DNA of 64,000 bases from NCBI GenBank assembly GCA_036872755.1, contig JAVHNS010000018.1:124001-188000 (forward strand), written 5' to 3'. The number at the start of each line of letters is the position of its first letter. The first letter of the stretch is position 1. Under the pieces are notes generated by a model. That model ran no database searches and was not told where the DNA came from. It worked only from the letters and a program-made list of their open reading frames with translations. This document shows positions 37,192 through 47,916 of the stretch, one piece after another. The translations under genes were made by a program, and so were the position numbers. The DNA is from Orbilia blumenaviensis (taxonomy: Eukaryota > Ascomycota > Orbiliomycetes > Orbiliales > Orbiliaceae).

Positions 37192-38235
37192 ATGAAGCAA
37201 GAAAGGATGGAAGTGGGCATGAAATATAGAAGGGTCGGAAGAAAGGGTAAAATCAAGCCCAAAAGAGAAGTTTGGATACCAATTGAACTCCAACTCCTAA
37301 TAATCGAACTCGCAGAATGGACGCAATTACCCACCCTCCAGCAGGTATGCAGTGGCTGGAGAGCCTTTATACTTCGCCATATCAATACTTCTCCGACGAT
37401 TCTGGCTGGACGGTATACTTTCCACCCTTCAATTCTCAGTGACGATCAGCCGCCGTATTTCCATCAGATTTTTACCTATCTGACGCATTATTTATACGTT
37501 GAGGGGAGCTTCTATCCATGTCATATCGAGTTCTATGACACTGTGGAGGCAGCAGAAAGAAAAAGGAAAAAGCGTCAGAGAATTGGGGGGAAAGAAGAGA
37601 AAAAGAACGAGGGAGGAGGAAAAGAACAAGGAGGAGGGAGGGGGAAACAGAAAGAAGGGAAAAGAGATAGGGAAGGGCGAGGAGCAGAAGGCAAAGAAAA
37701 CGAAAAAGAGAAAGCTTTGAAAGAATTGGCCATCACAAAAGTAGACATTCGCGCATTTGCCAGAGATCCATTGATAGTGCCCTTTCGAGTGCGAGACCCG
37801 ATAGCGACCCCTATAACCGAAGAATTACTTTCAGAATGCTCACCTATCCTCCTATGCCCGTGGATGCCTCGCTATTTTGATCGTGATCAAGAGCAGGGTC
37901 AAAGTCAACACCTCCACGTGAGGAATTATATAATCGACGAATTCACCGTTCCGCTCCTGGAATTCCAGGGAGGTGCCTTACGACCGACAGATGGAACGAG
38001 ATTGCTGTCATTGCTGCTGGTTAATCATATGAAGTCGGTTATTAAATGGCGTCGCAAAGTGAATGAGTTGAAGGATAGCACATCTGATAGAAATAGAATG
38101 GGCTTACTGGAGATCGATGTTATGTATGTGGAGGACTGCAACAGGACTGGTGGGGGCGGGGTGATGCTCCGTATGTCGTGGCGGGGTAGCAAGGATTTGG
38201 CGCGCGTAAAAGAAGTGACTCGGTTATTATATTGA
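37192..38235 (+). CDS. F-box-like protein with Lys/Glu-rich insert, array member 4 (347 aa)
   Basis: The N-terminus is about 25 residues longer than in the other members and basic. The F-box follows at about residues 27-66 (WIPIELQLLIIELAEW, then LQQVCSGWRAFIL). Then come FHQIFTYLTHYLYVEGSFYPCHIEF (split here as FHQIFTYLTHYL and CHIEF), and a highly charged Lys/Glu/Gly insert at about residues 121-178 encoded by an almost pure purine strand. The conserved FARDPLIVPF follows. The insert is probably disordered and looks like a repeat expansion, since its flanks align with the other members without it. An alternative start inside the basic leader is possible. Confidence 0.73.
   Translation: MKQERMEVGMKYRRVGRKGKIKPKREVWIPIELQLLIIELAEWTQLPTLQQVCSGWRAFILRHINTSPTILAGRYTFHPSILSDDQPPYFHQIFTYLTHYLYVEGSFYPCHIEFYDTVEAAERKRKKRQRIGGKEEKKNEGGGKEQGGGRGKQKEGKRDREGRGAEGKENEKEKALKELAITKVDIRAFARDPLIVPFRVRDPIATPITEELLSECSPILLCPWMPRYFDRDQEQGQSQHLHVRNYIIDEFTVPLLEFQGGALRPTDGTRLLSLLLVNHMKSVIKWRRKVNELKDSTSDRNRMGLLEIDVMYVEDCNRTGGGGVMLRMSWRGSKDLARVKEVTRLLY
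37555..37722 (+). repeat. Purine-rich tract inside array member 4
   Basis: Roughly 165 bases are almost entirely A and G on the plus strand and encode Lys, Glu, Gly and Arg. The tract is imperfect, with GGAGGA and GAAAAAG-like units. It is seen directly. Confidence 0.7.
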
Positions 38236-38447
38236 AGTAGCCCCGCTTTCTAGCTGGATCCTTCGCTGGTGGCTGCGCATCTATTACCTTGCTACCGCTA
38301 TCTCATCAAATGAATACTATCGATCTAGATTGATATTTGTATAGGTAGCTGTATAGATATCCTCAAATAATATATCTCAACTGTTCTCGTAAACCAGCCT
38401 CAACGAAGCAGAACACATCTCAATCGATATTTGTACCTACAATACCG

Positions 38448-39134
38448 ATGGCACCCTTCCTACCGGCAGAACTACAATTCCAGATCATTGAGGCGTCGCA
38501 CTGGACCATCCTCCCAGTACTCTCCCAGGTCTGTAGTCTCTGGCGACATCATATAAAAACCTCAAAAGCACTTCTGGAAAGCAAGTATACATATTTCCCA
38601 CGCAATGAGAACCTAGAGATCCCGGCTGTGTGTTTCCACCGCGCTGTCACATGGATTACGCATTTCGTACGCTTTGAAGATGAGAAGTTGCGTCTTTGCC
38701 ATATAGACGACGATGACGACGTCAAAAAACTGAAAGGGGGAGTTGAAATTGATACCGCTGCTATGGAGTTTAATTGGAGACTTTTCGCGGACGATCCTCT
38801 GAGGCTACAGCCTACGGATGGGCAAATAACGAATTGTGCCCCCTCTCAGCCAGATTACTTAGATGTCGGGCACCCATCTGTTCTTTGCAAATTCACACTC
38901 GAACATAAGCCGGGAAAGCCTTTTATTCCAATGCAGCGCGACCGTAATGTGGGTAGGCTATTCGCAATTTTAATTGAGAATGCGAATTGGCGATGGGCGT
39001 CAGCGCCGCTGAGTGGAACGCCCAGGGCGAAGGTGGTCAGGGTTGTGCCAGAGCTGTATGATTTTGGGTATCTGGGGGGAGGAGAGATGGAAACTATCGA
39101 GGTTCAGATTGCGAGTACAGATCTTGAGGTTTAA
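38448..39134 (+). CDS. F-box-like protein, array member 5 (228 aa)
   Basis: Single exon, 212 bases after member 4. Residues 4-43 form the F-box (FLPAELQFQIIEASHW, then LSQVCSLWRHHI). The shared array motifs FHRAVTWITHFVRF (about 65-78), LCHIDDDDDV (about 84-93) and LFADDPLRLQPTDGQITNC (about 109-127) are present. It is the shortest member and has no low-complexity insert. Function is inferred as SCF substrate adaptor. Confidence 0.76.
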   Translation: MAPFLPAELQFQIIEASHWTILPVLSQVCSLWRHHIKTSKALLESKYTYFPRNENLEIPAVCFHRAVTWITHFVRFEDEKLRLCHIDDDDDVKKLKGGVEIDTAAMEFNWRLFADDPLRLQPTDGQITNCAPSQPDYLDVGHPSVLCKFTLEHKPGKPFIPMQRDRNVGRLFAILIENANWRWASAPLSGTPRAKVVRVVPELYDFGYLGGGEMETIEVQIASTDLEV

Positions 39135-39254
39135 CAATAGTAATACACCATTAATGGTTATATACAGAGGCTATATATGCACCTTGCTACCGAAGCGTCG
39201 TACACAAAGAGCTAAGATATATATACAATGGAGAAGGGAGAAGAAAAGGGGTAC

Positions 39255-40525
39255 TTATTTTCTAGGAAGTCTTCCCCTTTCTGCCTCTCTTAACAACTCC
39301 ATAACCGCCTTCTCCCGTCTACTCCTCGATTTCTCATCTTCTTTTACGGCTTTCTGCCGTTGCTTTTCAAAAGTCTCGGCTTTGTAGCGCTCAAAACTGC
39401 GCATGAGGTCTGTGCGCATACGTTCATACCCGATCACACTGTTCGAATTCTCGACCGAGTCATCAATTCTCACATATCGTAGATATGGCAGAACCTCCCA
39501 TGTCTCTCCAGGAGGCATGGTGTTATCCAAAACCTGAGCTTTATAATCCGCGTCAAGTTCTTCCGGGTGGTACATTATCTCTCCCTCGTCGTCTCGGTCT
39601 CTTATTACACCTTCCTCCATGTCTTCCAAAAAGTCTAGGTTTTGATCTCTGGCATCGGTTGACGACGATTCCAAGTCTCTTTTCAGAGCTTCTACGGCAG
39701 CTGGGGTGCGGTGACGGCCGATTGGCATAAGTGCATCTCGGCCGGGTGTCCAGTCGGCGGGAATTAAGATATCATAATCATCGACGGTTTGTAAGGCATG
39801 TAGGGTGCGAACGGTGTCAAGCGTGTTTACACCTATAGACTGTGGAAGGATGGCTGTATGACGGATTATGTTCTTAGGGTCGAGGATCTGGACGAGAGTA
39901 TGCTGCCCCTCTCTATGTATTCCTTAAATTAGCTTTGAATATAAAAATTAAGTTGAGATTTGTATCGTACCCTTCCGCAAACCCCAGCCGTTTCAGCAGC
40001 ACATAATCCGGATCAGCGATGACCGGAAACCCCAGAATCCTAGAACTAACTTCCCCTTGTAAGTCTAAAGGCCTATCGCTGTATTTGCCCGAAGAGCGGG
40101 CGATATCCTTCAGCCATTGTTTTGTAACCTTTTCGGTTTCGGGAACAATTGCCAATATGGCCGTGTCTCGCGCTAGCAGGTCTTCGTGGAGTTCTGAGAA
40201 CGATTTTAGGGTTGTTGTTGCTGTGTTCAATCGAGCGTTATTAGGTACTGTTGTAGGGGAAATACAGACTGGAAATGGAAGTAATTGTGATATAGAAGTG
40301 GAAGGAGGGCATACAAACCGGATCTTTCGCTACGCCTGTGAATATGATTTTCCAAATATCGGACTGTCGGGCGATTGACGAGGTTGAAGGTGATAGCGTG
40401 TTTAAGAGTGGGAGGAGCTGTGGGTGCGGCTTTTGGCCGGGATATAAGTGCGATGAATGGTATGATCGCGATATCAATCTCGATATTCGCGACGGTGTTG
40501 AGATGAGGCGAAGGCGGGGGAGCAT
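39255..40525 (-). CDS. Diverged mitochondrial-type 1-Cys peroxiredoxin (Prx1/Prx6-like), 388 aa
   Basis: Three exons on the minus strand: 40315-40525, 39971-40268 and 39255-39912. Donors are GTATGC and GTACGA, acceptors are CAG and TAG, and phases agree. The N-terminus (MLPRLRLISTPSRISRL) is Arg/Ser-rich without acid residues, as in mitochondrial presequences. The thioredoxin-like core matches fungal Prx1 in order: WKIIFTG, then DPVFC, WLKDIA, FPVIADPDYVLLKRLGF, then ILDPKNIIRHTAILPQSIGVNTLDTV, IPADWTPG and finally WEVLPYLRYVR. Two expected features are altered: the peroxidatic motif PVC reads PVFC without the Thr normally three residues before the Cys, and the Arg of the GRN motif is Val (GVN). 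An acidic insert of about 60 residues precedes the last motif, and a Lys/Arg/Glu helix follows it. Peroxidase activity is therefore doubtful. Confidence 0.75.
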
Positions 40526-43426
40526 TGTGAAGGTGGTCGTGGATTTGAAGGTTCATGTAGATATTTCGGCAGGCTTGCGTTAAGGATGTTAAGGCGGTTC
40601 AAAATACAACGGTGCGGTTGTGTTGTGGTGGCGGGCATGACCTACGAGACTAGGGATGACCACACTTTACATACTCCCAGTGGGAACAATAACATTTCAC
40701 TATTTCCTAGTATGGTATACCGATATCAAGGGCTTAAGGCCTGATTTGCGCAAAGTATATTTCTATATGTGTATTCGAGGACCGGGTAGGTATGTGCGAG
40801 CCTAAGTAGAGTAAATCCATGCATGGTCTTATTTGGTTTTGAGAACTAGCCTCAACGGGTATCAACGACTTAAGGCGTTAGTCTTGTTTTATTATGCACT
40901 TTAAATTTGCAAATTACCGTGGAAGTTCTGGGTGCGAGACGCTTTTGCTATATTATAGTTAGGAGTACTAGTTTGCTTAGCTGGGATTGTACATGTGCGT
41001 GTATAGTGCGTGTATAGCCGGGTTATATAGCTATGCATATGCATATGAGGCCTTAGATTTAAGTTGAAATTGAAATGGGTTGCCACCTGAGACCTAAGCG
41101 CTTAAATAAGTAGACTATTTCGACTTATAATAGGGTATACTGCGCAACTGCTTCATATTTACTTAGGAAGAGATTTTGTCTTGATCTTGCCTTCGATAGG
41201 AAAGTACCTAGTTAAGCACTATGTGCTGCAGTGGAAAACTTTGGCCAGCATGCTATATAGCTACTCGATTGCAGCTGAGGTATACTCTCATGCGGATCGT
41301 ATAGTAATTCCGCGTACCGCATGAAATCTGAGATTCATACGTATATATCTCGATAGCCGTATGGCCATAGTTTGAGGTTTCATCTGATACCGGCGTATCT
41401 AGGTTAAATTTATTGCTATATCAGTGCATACATCGATCCTGTTGTTTTCCTTGATTATCAAGACCAGTGTTATATTACTGATAGCTGACCAGTGGCCTTT
41501 CGAGGGCGTTATAACGTCGAGCTATTATGATGATAGAATGGGGCCGGGGTTTGGTGTGTACTAAGTCAGGAATAGCTTGATTATTTGATAAGTATACTAT
41601 TAGGAGTTATCTCTGGGTTCATGGATAGCATTTTAGCTGTACTTGAGCAGCTAAGGGAGAAATTTTACACTTAAGTTATTACTGGGGTATTGACTTGTTG
41701 TAAACTTAGTGGCTGGGGTTCCATAGTATGTGCGGGTCGCACGCTCCCTTTATATGCGATTCCTCGCGATTCCATAGAAACAGAAGATCAGGTCAGTGGC
41801 TTATTGGTACGAGCTCGGTACATTCAAAGCACAGGCTGTAGGTAGTATGTTCTATATTTAATACAGTAGCGATGGGTGTGCAGGGTTAGTCGGTTCGAAT
41901 CCGACCCTGGTCAATTAAGATGTTTTTTTATCTGTATTTTTTCTAATTGATAAAAATAAGATCATGATAGTCTGAGTTTTTTGGTGAGGGGGGAAAACTA
42001 TGGCGACCCTTTCCTTTTATTACTGGAGCAGTGGCGGAAATTGATGTGATGTGATGTGTAGAGGAGTTGGTGGTGGGTTCGAGGCGGACGAGCAATGTTT
42101 TTATATATGGCTCTCAACCTCAGCCCATCAGCCAGCACATTAATTGTCATCTGACTACCTAGGCACTTATGACCTGCCATTTTTATTCGCGCGACCACAA
42201 ATCAAGTTGAGGATCCCGTAAGTTCTGGTCTTGTAAGTCTGCCCGGCTTCTAGTTTACCTTATATGTGATTATGGTGCCCAGTCTATACTAACTGTCGGT
42301 ACTGGTGCATGTCCTTGGTTTCGCGGGGACCTGTGTGCGGCATATGCATAGCGGCTTGCAGATGATTGGTGGAAGTCCCTGTATACAAGGTATCTCGATA
42401 TCCAACTCCCTCTTCAACTGTCTATAAAACGAAATTCTGTATTATACTGATAAACGCTCTGGACTGCTACTGATGTGTTCCGCCTACGCAGTATAGAATC
42501 TCCGTGATAGCAGGGTTAGAGCAGTCACATATGCAATGTGGAGCTCCCCTGCTCGGTCTCCACCCCGCCTGTGGGTCGCGCCTGGCATTGGCCTTCCCGA
42601 AGATGCATCGATATGGTTTATCCGATGTGGAATACGCGCACCCGAGGCCTTGGAAGGGGTATCCTGTAGTCCGTCGATGTGGTGTCATCGATGCATTCCG
42701 CCGGATAAGGACCTCCAGGTTCAAGATGGAGGGTCGACATCGCGGGATGCCCCAGGGGCCCTCCTAGAAGATTGAGTCACCGGATCATAGCTTTTTTTCT
42801 CACCACCCAACTTTTTTGTCTCGATGCCCTCACCTTTCACATCTCTCCCTCTCGAGCCCTCCCTCGTCGAGTTTTTAAACCTCGGCGATGTTGTACTATT
42901 TGCGTTGCGACGGCTGTCTCCGAGACGAGGAAAGCCCTAAGCCCGGTAGCCCTTCCCTCACTAATCGCCGACCCCCAAAAAACTGGCGCCAATTAGCTAA
43001 TTCTTCAGGCAGCCGACAGGAATAGCCAAAATTCAGTTCTCTGATGAAGCATGAAGGATGCCCTCAATCAGATTAGATTAGGAAATGAGTCACGGACTCG
43101 TGCACGAGGCCTTCCGCCTGAAAAGCAACCCTTCCCAGCGCCAATTGCCATTGACCAATTGTCGCCATAGTTGCATTATCCGTATCGATTACACCGTATG
43201 CGAGCGAAAAAACAAGCACGAGCTGCCATTCCTGACGTTTCTGGTTGAGAGACCCCGACAAAACGGCAATTTCGATAACGAAAGGGCAAGAGCTTAGGTT
43301 TTTAGGCCTGTCGGACCCCTCGCGCCAGCCGACCTGTGCCTGTCGACCGCCGACATCGCAATTTTTTGCTTGATCCAACCTCCCCGACTCGGATCTCTGA
43401 AATCTTTCAGAGCTAGAAGGGATAAG
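40526..43426. other. Spacer with a tRNA-like element, no supported protein gene
   Basis: About 2.9 kb between the peroxiredoxin-like gene and the Zn2Cys6 regulator. The two genes diverge, so both promoters should lie here. ORFs near 42500-42770 overlap on both strands with no recognisable domain. The only structured signal is the tRNA-like unit at about 41786-41928. Confidence 0.45.
41786..41928 (+). other. tRNA-like Pol III unit (possible tRNA pseudogene)
   Basis: A perfect T-arm is present: stem GTCGG (41889-41893), loop TTCGAAT, stem CCGAC (41901-41905), giving a consensus box B. CCTGGTC (41906-41912) can pair over seven positions, one of them G-U, with GATCAGG (41786-41792). A box A-like TGGCTTATTGG lies at 41797-41807, and a T7 run (41922-41928) could terminate Pol III. 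Spacing between the 5' acceptor strand and the D-arm, and between the D-arm and a possible GCACA/TGTGC anticodon stem, is too long for a normal tRNA, and no anticodon can be assigned. It is best read as a tRNA-derived relic or a tRNA-like RNA gene. Confidence 0.4.
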
Positions 43427-46400
43427 ATGAGGACCAAGCCGCCCTCCGCTGCTACCACTCCTCCTTCCTCTACTGCTTCAAATCGCCCTGTCAAGCGTCG
43501 GAAGACCCTATCTGACACCGCCACCATCCCTAACGATCTCTTACCTTCCCCGACCGATAACAATGCCACGGTTACGCCTGAGAATGCGGGGCAGCAGCAC
43601 CTCCGCAGCGCCTCCCTCGATCATGCCGCAATCGCGAACGGCTATGCAAACTTCCAGAATTCCCCCACCGAGTCATACGGCACTGAGGGTGCCAGAAGCC
43701 CCGCCACTTACACCGCCGGCGATCTAACGGCCATGGAGATGGACATTGACGGAGGTCACTTCTCCGGCGAGGCTAGTACTCTCACTAGCCCCACGACAAA
43801 CCCCAAAGTCAACATCTCCGGTGCCGAAAAACAGATAACCAAGAGGGCTTGCAATGAGTGTCGGCAGCAGAAGGTACTCCCGCAAACATTGAACACACAC
43901 ACACACACGCACAGAAAAAAAACTTCTTGAAACTTGTTTTCTAGCACTACACAGCAAGGCCTTGTTGTTTTTTGCAAACCATAGATGTAGGATCGGTGCT
44001 TGCCAGTTGGACGTCCGGCCATACTAATGCATATCTTATTCGATATAGCTACGATGTGATGTCGTCCAGAATCCCTATACGGATTGCTCCCGCTGCAAGC
44101 GGCTCAAGCTTGAATGCCGGATTGACAGCAACTTCAAGCGGACTGTCAAGAGGAGGTGAGGGAAACCCCGACCCGTCTTATCCGGAACGTCTTTCACTAA
44201 TGAATTTTGCAGTAAAATCGCGGAGATGGAGAAGGAGGTAGCGTATCTACGCTCAATGCTGGGGATGACCTCCTCCGCCACAAGCCCGGTGGTGACACAA
44301 CCGCCGATTCAGTTCTCTCCCGGTGCTCAGATCTCACAACCACTGTTAGAGGCATCAGCCTCTGCTATATCGACATTTGCAGCATCGCAATCAATTCCCG
44401 ATGGGTTCGGTGCGTTTGGCGCGCAAACGAACAACAACGACCAGGACCTGCAGCTCACAAGTTTACTGGCCGATATGAAGAATGATAGGCGGGCAAAACT
44501 TGCAGTAGAGAGTGCTCCACCAAAGGATTCGCAGACTCTGGAAGATGTCATGCTCACAAAGGAGCAAATCGACGAATTATTTAAAGTGTAGGTAGACGAT
44601 AACTGCGCTCTCGTGAGGCGGATGCTGATTGCTGTAGATACTTCGATCACTACCACCCTTTCCTCCCAATGCTGGATCCAGCCACCCCGCCGTCGGCATA
44701 CTACACATCCTCCCAGCTCCTTTTCTGGGTCATTGTCTCAATAGCTTCGCGGCGGTACCCGTCGGGCGAACCAAACCTTCTCATGCGCTTATCCCGGGCG
44801 GTATCAAAGCTGGTCTGGTCGACACTGGCTACTGTGCCTCATAATAAATTTGTCGTTAAGGCGCTTGTTCTGATATCGACGTGGCCGTTCCCTACATCGA
44901 GCACTTTGAACGATCCAACATACATGTTGAGCTGCCTGGCGGTTTCCGTGGCAATCCAAATGGGTCTCCATAGGCCCGCATATACGAAAGACTACACTAA
45001 ATTCGCCAACAAGGCGAAAGCCGACAGCATTGAGATCTGTGATCGAACGACAACTTGGGCTTGTTGTAATATAAGCTCGCAGAGGTGAGAACCCAGAGAT
45101 CTAGACTTTCCTTTAAGAAGAAGTTTTACTAATAGTTTCAGTGCGAGCACCGGCCTTGGTCTACCGCCAGATACCCAATACGACTGGACAATCTCGAATG
45201 CTGTCCTCCATAATGCCAAATATCCTCTCCCTACAGAGATTCGCAATCTCGTCCTAATTCAACGATTTGTCGACACGGCGACGCGTTCCTTGAATTCAAA
45301 CAACAATGATCCAATTGGTCTGCTTGAGAGGGACAGCCGCCCCGCCGTGATAACGCTCCTTGAAAGGCGCCTCGACGAACTGGAGGGTGAAATAAACTCA
45401 ACTCTCACACCTATTCACCGCATATATCTCCTCTGCGCTCGGCTCCACCTCCGCAGTTTTTACCTCTTTGAGAGCCCGACGGCATCATCCGCGAGTACAA
45501 ACCGAGTTATCAACCTCTACAGCGCGGCAGAATCCCTCGTCACCCATGTTCTTAAAATTGAAGATTCTGTGATTGATTACTGCCCTGTATACGTCTATCA
45601 AATGTTTACATGCGCAGCATTCATGATGTTGAAGGTCCTGCGGAGCAGCTATTTCAGCAGGTATCTAGATGTGGAATCCGGTATTAAAGGGTTTAATGCG
45701 GCGTTAGGAGGGCTGAGGAACATGTCTATAGCCGATAATGACCTCCCTGCCCGTATGGCAGACGTGCTAACACAACTTTGGGAGTGTGGGAGCCTTGGGC
45801 CAGGCTCGGCCACTGGAGGAAGCGTGGATGGTAGCGTCATCAGCGGCGCTATGAGCACGCTATCTAAAGAGGAAGGGGTTGAAGGGGGTGAAACGCTTCA
45901 CTCGGGCTGGGATCTACGGATTCGGAGCCGAATGAGCCAGAGCGTTGTATATGATAGCCTGTGGAAATGGAGGGAACAGTTCCGGGAACGAAATGCGATA
46001 CTGCAGGCGAGAGAAGAGGTCGGCGGTGCTGTTGGTATGTTGTTATTGAAGTGCGCTTCAGGATTACCAATAGCAAGGCTAACTGCTTCTCCAGCGTCGG
46101 TAGTGGATAAGCTAACTCTTAACCCGACACCACCACAACCAGGCACTACAATCGCACCTCAACAATCTCAAACGCCGGCACAGCAGCCAATCGCCCCACT
46201 TCAACACAGACAGACTTTCCCGGTCCTTTCTAACGCCTTCCAAAGGCCATCCACTCCTCTTCTACCTGATCTCCTTGCTACACTCTCTACGCCTGCCGTA
46301 GCGACTCCGCAAGGTACCGCGACTGCCACGCGCCTACAGAATCCCATGCTTCCCATTCCAACAACAGCAAGCAACAGCGAAACACCCTCTGTTGTTTCGG

Positions 46401-46609
46401 CAGGTGGGTTGGATGCCACAGCAAGCGTAGTGGATATGAACCAAATGTTTGGAGTGACCGGAATGGCCGGTGGGTTGAATGGTGATGCGTTTGATTTGAA
46501 CTGGGTGCTCGATGGGTTTGAGTTCCTCCCGCTGCCGGGCGAAGATGGAGATATTGGTGGGGTTGGCGGTGGTGAAGGTGCAGCGGGGATATTTGGGGTC
46601 GGGATGTGA
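43427..46609 (+). CDS. Zn2Cys6 fungal transcription factor, Leu3/War1-like (947 aa)
   Basis: Five exons: 43427-43873, 44049-44155, 44213-44587, 44638-45084 and 45142-46609, all in phase. The ATG at 43427 is the first in frame. The DNA-binding cluster spans the first intron and is complete: Cys142, 145, 152, 162, 165 and 172 (C-x2-C-x6-C-x9-C-x2-C-x6-C). A basic linker and a short coiled coil (KIAEMEKEVAYLRSML) follow and should mediate dimer formation. The fungal regulatory (middle homology) region begins near VYFDHYHPFLPML (about 309) and runs through the helical part of exon 5. The C-terminus is Pro/Thr/Gln-rich and ends in an acidic-hydrophobic segment (FDLNWVLDGFEFLPLPGED) typical of an activation domain. 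The ECRQQK and FKRTVKRR pattern recalls Leu3-type factors; the target genes are unknown. Confidence 0.88.
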
Positions 46610-47846
46610 ATGGCTGGAGCGAAGTGGTTGCTCTTGGGTTCTTTCAACATGGCGATGGGTTTTCTTGACGGAATCTGCGATATTATCTTCTGTTCCATTG
46701 TTTTTGTCATATTTTGCAAGTTAATCATCCACGGTGTAATGGTCTAGATTGGCGGTGTGCGCGGGGGCGGAGCGAAGAGGGGGGGATTTATACGTTCAAC
46801 ACGATTCAAGCATTTATCTTGTATCTTTTCCTTTACTATCTTATCTTCTCTCTCATATATTTGTTTGTCGACAATTTGCGATTGATTCGAATTTTGGTGT
46901 CTCTCGTAAGAAGACAGACATAATTACGAGTGTCTCGAGGACTTTTATCGGTTGGATTCTCCTTGTACATATAGAGAGCATCGTATCTCCTACTTTTTTT
47001 TCCTTTCTTTTCCGCGGGTATGTTGCGCGTAACTTCTAATGTGGCTCGAGAAAAAAAAAATCTTATATCATCCTTTTTGTCTTTGTTGCTCGGGGCTATT
47101 GGTTTTTCTTAATTGTCGGTCTGGTTATCAGTTCTTTATTCCCGTGGTCACGAGCTAGCTATTATAGTATAGACTTTCAATAGATATCGAATGTGCAAAC
47201 AAATCAAATATTCGATGACGTTCCCGGTCGACAGCTGGGTCCATGGATTAAACTTAGACTGCAACAAGGAGCCTACCTGGCTTTTGGCGTGTCGTGCATG
47301 CTTTATATCTCTGTTCGGTACCAATGTCGAGATTACATCGGGCACCAGTGTTATAGATCTATCTGTCGACCGTGGATTAATAGTTAATAGATCCTCAGAC
47401 TTCACCGGGGTTTCACGGTGTCTACCTGTCTGAAGTTTCGAGGTTCTTGACCGTAGCTTGTAGTAGTATATCGTGAGCTCTAGCTAGCTCGGGATCGGAT
47501 GCAGGCATCGGATACTACTAGCTCACTCACATACCCCGGCAACTGTCACCGGAGTTACGGTTACTATATCTTACAGAAATCACGGAACTTTTTACAGTAG
47601 ATCCCCGCGACCAAGACTCGAGCCGAGTGCTTAGCTTAGCTGAGAGTTTTTATATCTACAACTAACCGTTGTCTTGACATACCTCTAGATACGAGCTCCG
47701 AAGCATTGGAAAAGGTCCGAACGTCCATTTAGCCAAACACTGCAGATTTATCTCAGTGTGATATTCTCCGACCCCAGGTGTAGCTAGCTAGTTTAGCTGC
47801 TGGGCAACCGGCAATATCCTTGAATGTCAAAAGATACGAGATGGTG

Positions 47847-47916
47847 CATCTGACTTATATATTCCCTAGGTTAGAGATGGGGTTTGCCGCAAGATTGCAT
47901 GTATATAAGTCAGATG
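47847..47916. repeat. 15-base perfect inverted repeat (hairpin)
   Basis: CATCTGACTTATATA at 47847-47861 is exactly complementary to TATATAAGTCAGATG at 47902-47916, with a 40-base loop. It stands alone in non-coding sequence, and no target-site duplication could be assigned. Confidence 0.75.

Noticed and set aside
40227..40556. 109-codon alternative frame for the first exon of the peroxiredoxin-like gene
   Set aside because: It lacks peroxiredoxin motifs, while the neighbouring frame gives a presequence followed by WKIIFTG and joins in phase to exon 2.
42467..42767. Overlapping ORFs on both strands near 42.5 kb
   Set aside because: ORFs of similar length on both strands without domains or splice signals; no family could be recognised.
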